A stretch of 62,304 nt of DNA, from positions 1 through 62,304 of IMG/VR virus record IMGVR_UViG_3300007722_000013; one strand, written 5' to 3'. A program made the position numbers and the translations under genes. This stretch comes from a virus. The notes under the pieces were generated by a model, which ran no database searches, was not told where the DNA came from, and saw only the letters and a list, made by a program, of their open reading frames with translations. Each line of letters starts with the position of its first letter. Positions within the stretch are counted from its first letter, which is position 1. Below, one piece after another: positions 1 to 7,418 of the stretch.

Positions 1-156
1 CGTAGACAAATTGCACACCGCAAGAGTGTTGCAGAAGGCAAGACTGATAGACTTGCTGATCTACTGGACGAAGCAGCCAAAGAGATTCTGATATTGCAGT
101 CAACGTTGGCTGAAGCAACCAAGCATACCATCGGAAGGGACAACTTTCAACCATGA
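1..156 (+). CDS. C-terminal end of an unidentified phage protein (partial)
   Basis: Frame 1 is open from the first base to a TGA at 154-156 and gives the last 51 residues of a protein that begins outside the window. The visible part is charged and looks helical, with a heptad-like run of Leu, Ile and Ala around residues 18-40. No domain is recognisable. It is followed after 21 nt by the HNH-like gene on the same strand. Confidence 0.6.
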   Translation, partial: RRQIAHRKSVAEGKTDRLADLLDEAAKEILILQSTLAEATKHTIGRDNFQP

Positions 157-177
157 ACAATAAAATAAGAGGCTAAT

Positions 178-879
178 ATGGCTGTAGTAGGAAGAAAGCA
201 AATGACTTACCTTGAACGTAGTAAGTTATTTAAAAGTAAACCCAACAAAACACGTTATTACACAAATAAACTCATAAATGAACATGCACCCTTGATAAAT
301 TCATTTACCAAGACAGACTATCAACTGTATGAAAAGCTGTTGCATGCATACAAGCGAGTTGATCCAATGTTGCGTTACTGTGAACATAAAAACCAACAAG
401 GGCCAGTTATTGCACTGGCACTGATACGCAAACAAAACTTGAAGCTGCATCAAAAGCTCATACAAGTGTTGAGACATAGATGGACCTGGATAGCCCAAGT
501 TAAACAGGATGCTGTTAACATGGACAGCAATAAGTTTTGGTTTAGGATGTCAGTCTCCATGCAACGTAGATGTCAGGATGGCAATTATGAACTTGATCCA
601 ACATGGACTGATAGAGCAGTTCTAATAGACTTTCTAAAGGCACAGTACAGCAAGCAAAAAGGACTATGTGCAGTATCGGGAGAACCATTGGAATTAGCAA
701 TTGGATCAAAAGCAACCAATGGTAACAAGTGTAGTCCTGATAGGCGTAACAATAATAGGGGCTATGAACCAGGCAATGTTTGGTTTGTATGCTGGTGGGT
801 AAATCAAATGAAAATGGAAATGCCAATGATTACTTTTTGGAAGCGAGTTGATATATTGGCAACACAGCGTACCAAGTAA
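178..879 (+). CDS. HNH-type nuclease-like phage protein
   Basis: This 233-residue protein has a basic, helical N-terminal two thirds. Its C-terminal module (about residues 160-215) reads C-A-V-S-G-E-P-L, then S-P-D-R-R-N-N-N-R-G-Y-E-P-G-N-V, then V-N-Q-M-K. That is the signature of a phage HNH/endonuclease VII-like fold, whose members nick or cut DNA and often behave as free-standing homing nucleases. The classic paired zinc-ligand cysteines and the first HNH histidine are not obvious, so activity is uncertain. The start is supported by an AAGAGG ribosome site just upstream. Its stop lies inside an inverted repeat, and a strong promoter for the next operon follows at once. Confidence 0.6.
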   Translation: MAVVGRKQMTYLERSKLFKSKPNKTRYYTNKLINEHAPLINSFTKTDYQLYEKLLHAYKRVDPMLRYCEHKNQQGPVIALALIRKQNLKLHQKLIQVLRHRWTWIAQVKQDAVNMDSNKFWFRMSVSMQRRCQDGNYELDPTWTDRAVLIDFLKAQYSKQKGLCAVSGEPLELAIGSKATNGNKCSPDRRNNNRGYEPGNVWFVCWWVNQMKMEMPMITFWKRVDILATQRTK

Positions 880-900
880 AAAGTACTACTTTTACTTGGT
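871..900 (+). repeat. Perfect 11-bp inverted repeat (hairpin) between genes
   Basis: Left arm 871-881 (ACCAAGTAAAA) pairs perfectly with right arm 890-900 around an 8-nt loop. It covers the stop codon of the HNH-like gene and ends on the first base of the -35 box of the promoter at 900. There is no T-run after it on the plus strand, so it is not a textbook intrinsic terminator. It may still end the upstream transcript, or it may be an operator. Confidence 0.5.
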
Positions 901-928
901 TGACATATAAACCGTTGTATTGTATAAT
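900..928 (+). promoter_or_regulatory. Consensus sigma70-type promoter
   Basis: TTGACA at 900-905 and TATAAT at 923-928 are both perfect consensus hexamers with a 17-bp spacer. It would drive the train of small plus-strand genes beginning at 953. A host-sigma promoter of this strength fits early phage expression. Confidence 0.85.
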
Positions 929-952
929 ATACACAACGCAAGGAGCACAGTA

Positions 953-1342
953 ATGTTTAGTATACTCAAATTCTTTTGGTTGGTGAGTCGTTCTTCGTGG
1001 AACATCATGAACCCTAACATAAATCCACTGCGGCATACTCCTGCACACATCAAATACTTTGCTAGTATTTTGTTGGGATGTTTTTGGAGTTTGGCGTTTG
1101 GTATTTACATTGGTGAATTGCTTACAATTGGTTACAACATGATTGGGCACATTGCCATCATCAGTATGGTGTTTGGTACTTGGGCTGTGTTTCGCACAGT
1201 GGGGAATACGTCTGGCGCGCGTGGCGGCACTGTGCAATGGTTGCGAGCACCAGATCACAGCAGTCGTTGTGACGAGCTTACTGATGAACAGCGACTAGAT
1301 GCTGCGAATCGTGCTGATAAAATGCTGAAAGAAACAGTATGA
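953..1342 (+). CDS. Small membrane protein, unknown function
   Basis: The chosen ATG at 953 follows an AAGGAG ribosome site at 939-944. The frame is open further upstream, but an earlier start at 920 would lie in the -10 box. The 129-residue product has two likely membrane segments (about residues 37-60 and 65-85), separated by a few polar residues, then a soluble, charged C-terminal tail. It is the first gene after the promoter at 900-928. Its stop overlaps the next start as ATGA. I do not recognise a family. Confidence 0.75.
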   Translation: MFSILKFFWLVSRSSWNIMNPNINPLRHTPAHIKYFASILLGCFWSLAFGIYIGELLTIGYNMIGHIAIISMVFGTWAVFRTVGNTSGARGGTVQWLRAPDHSSRCDELTDEQRLDAANRADKMLKETV

Positions 1343-1551
1343 ACGAACAAATTAAACTACTCGCTGATAAAATCTGGAGTTTAGACATTGAGCCTAACCC
1401 TCATTTTCAATTATGTTTACAAGCGTTTGCAGAATCGATTGTGCAGGAATGTGTGAGTGTTGTGAATGTGTGGAGTGATGAAAAACCTTGCTCTGAAGGG
1501 TACGATATTCTGACTGTGAGCAAGATCAAACAACATCTCGGAGTTGACTAA
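1339..1551 (+). CDS. Small conserved phage protein, unknown function (copy 1)
   Basis: This 70-residue product starts M-N-E-Q-I-K-L-L-A and contains F-A-E-S-I-V-Q-E-C, a pattern common to a family of small phage proteins of unknown role. It overlaps the upstream gene by ATGA and the downstream gene by TAATG, so translation is probably coupled. The gene at 1709 is a paralogue. Confidence 0.75.
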   Translation: MNEQIKLLADKIWSLDIEPNPHFQLCLQAFAESIVQECVSVVNVWSDEKPCSEGYDILTVSKIKQHLGVD

Positions 1552-1712
1552 TGGGTTGGACATATGAAGTGAATGTTTGGGATGGTCCTGTTGATGGGCT
1601 ATATAACTGGTTGCAGATATATGCAGGTGGAAGTATAATCATGGCAGTATACAATATGTGGTGGGCGAAACGCCATGGATGGAAATGCATTAAACTGGAG
1701 TATCGACCATGA
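1551..1712 (+). CDS. Very small membrane-associated protein, unknown
   Basis: This is a 53-residue protein rich in Trp (6) and Tyr. One hydrophobic segment (about residues 20-38) ends in basic residues, consistent with a single-pass or peripheral membrane peptide. It is too short for automatic calling, but its start overlaps the upstream stop (TAATG) and its stop overlaps the downstream start (ATGA). That is the pattern of every genuine gene here. No family recognised. Confidence 0.65.
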   Translation: MGWTYEVNVWDGPVDGLYNWLQIYAGGSIIMAVYNMWWAKRHGWKCIKLEYRP

Positions 1713-1882
1713 ACAAACAAATCAAACTACTTGCTGAACAAGCTGGAATGCACATTGTTGAAGATCGATTTTCGACCCACGGAAAATTTGCTGAAAAGTT
1801 TGCCCAATTGATTGTGGCGTTGACAGTGTGGCTGGTATTAGAGAACATTTTTTTGGAATTGAAGAATGAGTTCAGCAGTTGA
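1709..1882 (+). CDS. Small conserved phage protein (copy 2)
   Basis: This 57-residue protein begins M-N-K-Q-I-K-L-L-A-E-Q-A-G and has K-F-A-E-K-F-A-Q-L-I-V. It is therefore a paralogue of the gene at 1339. The C-terminal part differs: where copy 1 has a Cys-containing soluble helix, this one has a hydrophobic stretch (A-L-T-V-W-L-V-L). Start and stop overlap both neighbours. Confidence 0.65.
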   Translation: MNKQIKLLAEQAGMHIVEDRFSTHGKFAEKFAQLIVALTVWLVLENIFLELKNEFSS

Positions 1883-2105
1883 ATATTTTGCCAACAACAG
1901 GCCAAAGCCTAAATACCACATAGGCGATCGTGTTGAAGGATATTTTAAAAAAGCACCCTGGGTTGGCACAGTTGGGTGTGACAACATGCTTAACCAAACT
2001 GAAGGACCGCTGGTGGGCGTACATCTAGACTTGCCATTGAAAATTGATGATGTGGTGTATCAATACATTCGAGTTAAATACAAAGACGTAAAACGAAGAA
2101 CATAA
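1866..2105 (+). CDS. Small basic phage protein, unknown
   Basis: The 79-residue product has K-Y-H-I-G-D-R-V-E-G-Y followed by a W-V-G-T-V turn. This resembles the first strands of an SH3-like small beta barrel, but that is only a guess from the pattern. The C-terminus is basic. It overlaps the upstream gene by 17 nt and the next by TAATG. Confidence 0.65.
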   Translation: MSSAVEYFANNRPKPKYHIGDRVEGYFKKAPWVGTVGCDNMLNQTEGPLVGVHLDLPLKIDDVVYQYIRVKYKDVKRRT

Positions 2106-2335
2106 TGATTATTTACAGCAAAACATGCAAGGTCACAGCAGTTGCAACCAATAAAACAATGGATGCTGATATCTTGTCATTCAATGAAGGTAAAAGCATC
2201 AGTGTAGCACTGAACAAATCAGTCAAGTTGCTGATGAACTGGAACGGACAATGCTTTGAAGGCAAGGCAGCAGGTATGGATTTTGAAAGTGCTGGACCGG
2301 GGACAATTAGTATACCCGGACGTCCACGAGGATAA
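2105..2335 (+). CDS. Small protein of unknown function
   Basis: This 76-residue protein is predicted mainly beta by its alternating pattern and ends in a Gly/Pro-rich tail. It starts on the last base of the upstream stop (TAATG). No family is recognised. It is supported by position and tight coupling in the small-gene train. Confidence 0.6.
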   Translation: MIIYSKTCKVTAVATNKTMDADILSFNEGKSISVALNKSVKLLMNWNGQCFEGKAAGMDFESAGPGTISIPGRPRG

Positions 2336-2340
2336 TTACT

Positions 2341-2508
2341 ATGGACAATATGGAAGATATTGAATTAAATCTAAACAATGACGAGTTGTTGCAACTGTGT
2401 TTGATGGCTCACAAACGTGACATAACACTGAATGCGTTGATAACAGAAATACTAACTGAACTAATGACCAGACTGAACAAGGAAACAAATAATGAAAGTA
2501 CAACCTAA
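2341..2508 (+). CDS. Small phage protein with ribbon-helix-helix-like pattern
   Basis: The 55-residue product reads I-E-L-N-L, then D-E-L-L-Q-L-C-L-M-A-H, then D-I-T-L-N-A-L-I. This short strand, helix, turn, helix order matches a small family in T4-like phages that resembles ribbon-helix-helix proteins. A DNA-binding or regulatory role is inference. It overlaps the next gene by 17 nt. Confidence 0.6.
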   Translation: MDNMEDIELNLNNDELLQLCLMAHKRDITLNALITEILTELMTRLNKETNNESTT

Positions 2509-2662
2509 AGACACAAGTAAGGGACATTTTTATGTGAGTCTTGTCAAGAGTGCAACACGAATTGCTGCAGGCATTGCTCTTATTTGGCCGCAGAATATTA
2601 TTCTTGCAGGTATATTTTTAATTGTTGCCGAGATGCTGGGTATTGCTGAAGAAATGGTATGA
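2492..2662 (+). CDS. Small membrane protein, unknown
   Basis: This 56-residue protein has a basic N-terminus (about 12 residues) and then two short hydrophobic stretches (about 23-32 and 35-50) separated by W-P-Q-N. It is likely an inner-membrane hairpin. It starts inside the upstream gene and ends 19 nt before the FkbM methyltransferase. No family recognised. Confidence 0.6.
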   Translation: MKVQPKDTSKGHFYVSLVKSATRIAAGIALIWPQNIILAGIFLIVAEMLGIAEEMV

Positions 2663-2681
2663 TCCAATTTAGGAAAACAAA

Positions 2682-3560
2682 ATGACAGCAATTAAAAAAA
2701 CAACACGTAAGAAAAGCAGCGTACTAGCAGTGATTGACTCAACAGGCAAAACAAAGCCGTTGAAGGAAGTAACCGAAACACGCTATCATAAAAAGTTCAC
2801 TTACTATACCAACGACAACATCATCGGACGTAGTTTAAGAATGTACGGTGAATACGGACAGCCTGAAATTGAGTTCTTGCTTGATATAATTGGCAACATA
2901 ACAAACAAACCTACAATAATTTATGATGTGGGTGCCAATATTGGTGTGCATGCCACTGCATTTGCCAGTGCAGCCAGAGCCGAAGTTCATTGCTTTGAAC
3001 CAAATCCGTTGAACTATGACATGTTGAAACTCAACACAAAAGGTCTTAAGAATGTCACATTGCACAAAGCAGCAGCTACCAATGTAGCAGGTGATATTTT
3101 GATTCAAACGTTTGATCCCGAAGTGCCGGGAAACTACGGCGAAGTCCTTATCAACAAAGAAACAGGCGTCAAAGCAAAAGCTGTTCGACTTGACGAAGTT
3201 GATATTCCTGCTCCGAACGTGATTAAAATTGATGCTGAAGGTTCCGAACTTGGTGTTATCCAAGGATGTCTTGCAAAGATCAAAGAAAACTTGCCGTTGG
3301 TATACTACGAAGCACAAGAGTCTCCGCACTTGGATAAGATTCATAATATTCTGACAGAAATTGGTTACCATCTATACTGGGGTTGCATTCGTAACTACAA
3401 TCCCAGCAACTTTAAAAACAACACTGACAACATTTTTGGAACCACTGCATTGTTCAGTGTGGTTGCTGTTCCGCCTGGTTGGTCAAAGGTTGAAGGACTA
3501 GAGCCCGTTACAGATGCACAAGACAGTTGGAAACGTTTTATTACTCCAGTTGCTGAGTAA
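2682..3560 (+). CDS. FkbM-family SAM-dependent methyltransferase
   Basis: This 292-residue enzyme probably methylates a hydroxyl group on a sugar or other small molecule, as FkbM-family enzymes do. The SAM-binding motif D-V-G-A-N-I-G is at residues 82-88, the acidic loop F-E-P-N-P near 105, and I-K-I-D-A-E-G-S-E near 181-189, all in family order. The first 40 residues are basic and may be an extra tail. The start at 2682 follows an AGGAAAA ribosome site. It is the last gene before the intrinsic terminator at 3597. Together with the epimerase and aminotransferase further on, it points to sugar modification. The substrate is unknown. Confidence 0.85.
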   Translation: MTAIKKTTRKKSSVLAVIDSTGKTKPLKEVTETRYHKKFTYYTNDNIIGRSLRMYGEYGQPEIEFLLDIIGNITNKPTIIYDVGANIGVHATAFASAARAEVHCFEPNPLNYDMLKLNTKGLKNVTLHKAAATNVAGDILIQTFDPEVPGNYGEVLINKETGVKAKAVRLDEVDIPAPNVIKIDAEGSELGVIQGCLAKIKENLPLVYYEAQESPHLDKIHNILTEIGYHLYWGCIRNYNPSNFKNNTDNIFGTTALFSVVAVPPGWSKVEGLEPVTDAQDSWKRFITPVAE

Positions 3561-3596
3561 TCAATTTGCTCTAAACAAGCAATTTGGGACTTGATA

Positions 3597-3630
3597 AGCA
3601 GTGAAAAAGATTTTCACTGCTGTCTTTTTT
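3597..3630 (+). terminator. Rho-independent terminator
   Basis: A perfect 11-bp stem (3597-3607 with 3611-3621), a 3-nt loop and a run of six T at 3625-3630 form a strong intrinsic terminator. It lies 36 nt after the FkbM methyltransferase stop and closes the first plus-strand operon. Confidence 0.9.
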
Positions 3631-3643
3631 ATTAAATATCTGT

Positions 3644-3844
3644 ATGGAAAATAAAGAAATTACCATTGCTGACTTGGGCTTGTTGAAAAACATCATTGAC
3701 CTTGCCAGCACACGCGGTGCATTCCGTGCCGCAGAGATGAAAGAAGTGGGCGAAGTTTATAATAAACTTACAGCCTTTTTAGAATTAGTAGTAGCACAAG
3801 CCAAGGCCCAGGATGAAACCCAGGCCAGTAACACAGGAGAGTAA
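3644..3844 (+). CDS. Conserved small phage protein, unknown
   Basis: The 66-residue product has I-T-I-A-D-L near the start and then R-G-A-F-R-A-A-E-M-K-E-V-G. This pattern is shared by small proteins of many T4-like aquatic phages with no assigned role. The C-terminus is polar. No clear ribosome site precedes the ATG, which lies only 14 nt after the terminator T-run. Confidence 0.7.
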   Translation: MENKEITIADLGLLKNIIDLASTRGAFRAAEMKEVGEVYNKLTAFLELVVAQAKAQDETQASNTGE

Positions 3845-3845
3845 A

Positions 3846-4589
3846 ATGGCATTTATGAAACACGTAGGTAAACATGGCGACCGAAAGGTCTGTGTATTGT
3901 ACCGTCAAGTCCCCGGAGATGATCACATGTGTTTGGTGATTTACCCAGAAACTCTACACGCACACTGGCAAGATGCTGTGCAAAAAGTTTTAGAAAGTGA
4001 GATCGGACAATCAGCAGAAGAATTTGCAGATGCATTGCATCGCAGTTATCTTCCAGACGGTCGGCCAATCTTGGAAACATTACATTCAGAACGAATGATT
4101 AAGAAAATTCGCACTTCGGATGTTCTTGTTACGCCAACTGGACAAGCAAAAATTCGCCTGGACGAACTCAACAAGATGTTGAACGAAATGAAGCAAGGCG
4201 AGGATGCTGTTCGTCGTTTAGCAGAAAGTGATGCTAGCCGTGGTATGGTTGCTCCTGACGTCAAACGCAGAGCTGAGGCAGCATACAAAGCAAGTCAAGT
4301 TGCAAAGTCTGCGCCAGGATATGTTGATCCACCGGCACTGAAAGCCAGCGAAGGCGGCGCTTTGAGTGATCGAGACATTGCTGCCAACATGTTGGCACAA
4401 GCACAATCCATGGAAGCAAATGCCAAAGCAATGGTTGCCGAAGCTGCCAAGATGAAGAAGGATGCTGAAAGAATGGATCCAACAGTTAAACGTCCAAGTA
4501 CAGCAAAAGCAAACGCAGAACGTGTGGAAGTGGCAGACGCACCAAAAGCCAAGCGCACTCGTGGGCCTAGCAAAGTCAAAGCTGTGTAG
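3846..4589 (+). CDS. Conserved phage protein with Ala/Lys-rich C-terminal tail
   Basis: The product is 247 residues from the ATG at 3846, chosen because CAGGAGAG lies just upstream; the frame is open to 3813. The N-terminal half (1-90) is a compact domain containing H-G-D-R-K-V, P-G-D-D-H-M-C-L-V and P-D-G-R. From about 160 the protein is Ala-rich, helical and increasingly basic, which could bind nucleic acid. I recognise it as a type seen in marine T4-like phages but know of no function. Confidence 0.75.
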   Translation: MAFMKHVGKHGDRKVCVLYRQVPGDDHMCLVIYPETLHAHWQDAVQKVLESEIGQSAEEFADALHRSYLPDGRPILETLHSERMIKKIRTSDVLVTPTGQAKIRLDELNKMLNEMKQGEDAVRRLAESDASRGMVAPDVKRRAEAAYKASQVAKSAPGYVDPPALKASEGGALSDRDIAANMLAQAQSMEANAKAMVAEAAKMKKDAERMDPTVKRPSTAKANAERVEVADAPKAKRTRGPSKVKAV

Positions 4590-4895
4590 ATGGCAAAACC
4601 AAGTGACGATTTTGTCGCCGCCTGGGAACGCATAATTGCAGATATAACAAAAACTGACGTACCACTTGAATGCATTAAAAAAGTAGTGCTTAAATTTCAC
4701 GGCGGACGTCAGAAGACTTTTAACATAGCTACATTAAAAAAACAAGGGTTGGAAATGGACGAAATTGAATCCATGCTGACTCGAATTTTAGATGTAGGAA
4801 ACGATCAAATTCGTGATGTAGATTTTGTTGTAGATGTAGTCTCTGTTGCCAATCTTGTTCAACCCGAAACCAATAAAATTCTAAACGGTCTATAA
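4590..4895 (+). CDS. Conserved small phage protein, unknown
   Basis: The ATG of this 101-residue, mixed alpha/beta protein follows the previous stop with no gap. It contains K-F-H-G-G-R-Q-K-T-F-N and a long acidic C-terminal stretch (D-V-D-F-V-V-D-V-V). No motif identifies a reaction. It sits directly before the folate/thymidylate pair. Confidence 0.7.
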   Translation: MAKPSDDFVAAWERIIADITKTDVPLECIKKVVLKFHGGRQKTFNIATLKKQGLEMDEIESMLTRILDVGNDQIRDVDFVVDVVSVANLVQPETNKILNGL

Positions 4896-4898
4896 TTG

Positions 4899-5354
4899 AT
4901 GAAGCTGATAATAGCATGTACTCCCAGTGGAGGGATAGGCTATAAAAACAAATTGCCTTGGAGTAACATCCAGGGCGATTTGCTGAGATTTAAAAAACTC
5001 ACAACTGACAAGGTTGTGGTTATGGGACGAAACACTTGGGAAAGCCTACCAAAAAAGCCGTTGCCCAACAGATTGAATTTTGTAGTGTCCAGTAGCAACC
5101 TGCAATTGCCCAATGGTGCTGTACAAGTACACAATCTAACCCAGCTTGGTAACTACAACGAAGCATGGCTCATAGGCGGCGTTGCACTGGTCAACAGTAG
5201 TTGGCAACTTATACATGAAGTACACTTGTCGTTGACCTTTGCCGAATACTCTTGTGATACCTTCATTGATCTGTTAAAATTACATGAAGAGTTTGCATGT
5301 ATAAACACTGAAGAATTTTCTGATCATGTATACCAAATTTGGAAAAGAAAATGA
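4899..5354 (+). CDS. folA: Dihydrofolate reductase
   Basis: This 151-residue enzyme reduces dihydrofolate to tetrahydrofolate with NADPH. It recycles the folate used by the thymidylate synthase encoded next. Family motifs are in order: G-I-G-Y-K-N-K-L-P-W, the catalytic Asp in G-D-L-L-R-F-K, M-G-R-N-T-W-E-S-L, P-L-P-N-R, and the I-G-G loop near residue 95. The ATG at 4899 is preferred to a TTG at 4896. Its stop overlaps the thymidylate synthase start (ATGA), the same frd-td order as in T4. Confidence 0.93.
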   Translation: MKLIIACTPSGGIGYKNKLPWSNIQGDLLRFKKLTTDKVVVMGRNTWESLPKKPLPNRLNFVVSSSNLQLPNGAVQVHNLTQLGNYNEAWLIGGVALVNSSWQLIHEVHLSLTFAEYSCDTFIDLLKLHEEFACINTEEFSDHVYQIWKRK

Positions 5355-6181
5355 AACAATACTTAGACTTGCTTGAAGATATTTTAGAAAACGGTGAATC
5401 CAAAGACGACAGAACAGGCACAGGTACTATAAGTGTGTTTGGTCGACAACTTAGGTTTGATCTACGTGAGTCTTTTCCTGCTGTTACTACAAAAAAACTA
5501 GCATGGCGTGCCTGTGTTGGCGAACTGTTGTGGTTCCTTGAAGGATCAAGTGATGAGCGTAGACTTGCTGAACTAACGCACGGCACACGGGAAGGTGTTG
5601 TTACTATATGGACACCCAATGCACTTGCTCCGTACTGGAAACCCAAGGCACAGTTCAACGGAGACCTTGGTCGAGTATACGGTGTACAATGGCGTAATTT
5701 TGGTGGAGTAGATCAAATTTCGAAACTCATTAAAGGACTGAGAGAAGATCCCAATGGGCGTAGACATATTGTTAGTGCATGGAATGTAGGCGAGCTAGAT
5801 CAAATGGCCTTGCCACCGTGTCATGTCATGAGTCAATTTTATGTCAACAAAAACAAAGAACTCTCGTGTCATATGTATCAGCGCAGTGTAGACGTGTTCC
5901 TCGGACTGCCTTTCAACATTGCTAGTTATGCATTGCTGACACACTTGATTGCACAGGTGTGTGGGTTAACAGTCGGCGAACTGGTTATCAGCACAGGAGA
6001 TACGCATATCTACTCCAATCATGTGACACAAGTCAAAGAACAACTAACACGATCACCTGGTCAAGGCCCTACGCTTGAATTGAATCCTGATGTTGTTGAT
6101 ATTGACAAATTCACAATGGACGACATACAGTTGCAGGACTATACATCAATGCCGTCAATCAAGGCACCAATGGCAGTATGA
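5351..6181 (+). CDS. thyA: Thymidylate synthase (ThyA type)
   Basis: This 276-residue enzyme methylates dUMP to dTMP using methylene-tetrahydrofolate. The catalytic Cys is at 157 in L-P-P-C-H, the phosphate-binding pair is in N-G-R-R-H, and Q-R-S-V-D is present. The pyrimidine-reading Asn is at about 189 in L-P-F-N. Asn at that position favours uracil. Cytosine hydroxymethylases of this fold usually have Asp there, so this is probably not a base-modifying version. The true ATG at 5351 overlaps the dihydrofolate reductase stop. Confidence 0.93.
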   Translation: MKQYLDLLEDILENGESKDDRTGTGTISVFGRQLRFDLRESFPAVTTKKLAWRACVGELLWFLEGSSDERRLAELTHGTREGVVTIWTPNALAPYWKPKAQFNGDLGRVYGVQWRNFGGVDQISKLIKGLREDPNGRRHIVSAWNVGELDQMALPPCHVMSQFYVNKNKELSCHMYQRSVDVFLGLPFNIASYALLTHLIAQVCGLTVGELVISTGDTHIYSNHVTQVKEQLTRSPGQGPTLELNPDVVDIDKFTMDDIQLQDYTSMPSIKAPMAV

Positions 6182-6456
6182 TAACTTCGGCTGTGCATAA
6201 CAAAGTTTCGTCTATTGTGGTACACACATTTACGTCGGTTGATGTAGATGATCCTGACTTGTATGCTGCTGTGTCACTAAGCAAATGGCAAGACAGCGAG
6301 TTGGGTCAATGGGTTATGGAACATGCTGTAGAAACGCCGTGGTGGGAATATACTCCGGATCTAAGATCTTTGGATCTAGGATACTATCTTACATACAGAA
6401 TATGTGCTAAACTTACCAAAGCCGATCAAGTTTTTTATAGATTGAAATTTGAATGA
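6178..6456 (+). CDS. Conserved small phage protein, unknown
   Basis: This 92-residue protein is of a type widespread in T4-like aquatic phages. It shows V-V-H-T-F, D-V-D-D-P-D-L-Y-A-A and then G-Q-W-V-M-E-H-A-V-E-T-P, and ends with a strand pattern F-Y-R-L-K-F. The acidic loop and conserved W/H residues suggest a stable small fold. No function is known. ATGA overlaps join it to thymidylate synthase and to the epimerase. Confidence 0.8.
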   Translation: MITSAVHNKVSSIVVHTFTSVDVDDPDLYAAVSLSKWQDSELGQWVMEHAVETPWWEYTPDLRSLDLGYYLTYRICAKLTKADQVFYRLKFE

Positions 6457-7418
6457 ATATATTAGTAACAGGTGGCTGTGGATTTATTGGGCACAATGTT
6501 GTACAAACATTAGAGCAACTTACACACACAGTTGCTGTAATTGACAACAAAACCACTTACGGCATTATTCCGCAAGCCGAGATAAATCATTTGCTGTCGC
6601 AACGCACAAAGAAGATTGCTGGCCCTGTTTACAATATATCAATCGAAAGTGCAGAACTAGTAAACTATGTTGTTGAAAAACATGCACCAGACGTTGTTGT
6701 GCACTTGGCCAGCTTTCCAAGACAAAAAGTAGTCAACTCAGATCCAGCATGGGGCAGTAGGACCATGATGGAGGGTTTGTTCAATCTTCTTGAGAGTGCC
6801 AAAAAACATCAAGTACAGCGGTTTGTTTACATCAGTAGTTCAATGGTGTACGGAAACTTTGACAACGATGTGGTTGAATCTGCTGTGTGTAATCCCGAGG
6901 GCCAATACGGCATTATGAAACTGGCAGGCGAATGGCTTGTCAAGGATTATGCTCGTCGTACCGGAATGGAAGCAGTAATCATACGTCCCAGTGCTGTGTA
7001 CGGTCCATTGGATGTGGAAGACCGTGTGGTTGCCAAGTTTATGCTTACTGCTATGCGCGGCGGCGAATTGTCTGTAAATGGCCCAGACGAAAAGTTGGAC
7101 TTTACATACGTCACTGACTTGTCTGCTGGTATTGTGCAAGCAGCATTGTCGGACAAAGCATCTGGTAACACGTACAACCTTACAAGAAGTCAATCAGTTA
7201 CACTGTTGGAAGCTGCCGAAACAATTGTGAACATTGTAGGTTCAGGAACCATACGTGTTAAAAATCGTGATTTAAATTTTCCAAGTCGCGGGTCATTGAA
7301 CATCACTGCTGCCCGGCGTGATTTAAACTTTAATCCAACTGTCAACGTTGCAGATGGATTCGAAAGATACTATGAGTCATTATCAAATTCCGTTCACTGG
7401 TCTCCAACGACAGTATAA
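6453..7418 (+). CDS. NAD-dependent sugar epimerase/dehydratase
   Basis: The product is a 321-residue extended short-chain dehydrogenase. The NAD-binding G-G-C-G-F-I-G is at residues 7-13, I-S-S-S near 127-130, and the catalytic Y-G-I-M-K gives Tyr152 and Lys156. R-P-S-A-V-Y-G-P follows, as in UDP-glucose 4-epimerase relatives. It acts on a nucleotide sugar in the cytoplasm. The downstream gene is a sugar aminotransferase, so the pair may make an amino sugar. The exact substrate cannot be read from the sequence. Confidence 0.9.
   Translation: MNILVTGGCGFIGHNVVQTLEQLTHTVAVIDNKTTYGIIPQAEINHLLSQRTKKIAGPVYNISIESAELVNYVVEKHAPDVVVHLASFPRQKVVNSDPAWGSRTMMEGLFNLLESAKKHQVQRFVYISSSMVYGNFDNDVVESAVCNPEGQYGIMKLAGEWLVKDYARRTGMEAVIIRPSAVYGPLDVEDRVVAKFMLTAMRGGELSVNGPDEKLDFTYVTDLSAGIVQAALSDKASGNTYNLTRSQSVTLLEAAETIVNIVGSGTIRVKNRDLNFPSRGSLNITAARRDLNFNPTVNVADGFERYYESLSNSVHWSPTTV

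Noticed and set aside
153-176. Seven-codon ORF overlapping the stop of the first partial gene
   Set aside because: Too short and no ribosome site of its own; the AAGAGG near its end serves the gene at 178.
5351-6181. Thymidylate synthase homologue as a hypermodified-base enzyme
   Set aside because: The Asn at about residue 189 and the full set of ThyA motifs fit ordinary dTMP synthesis.
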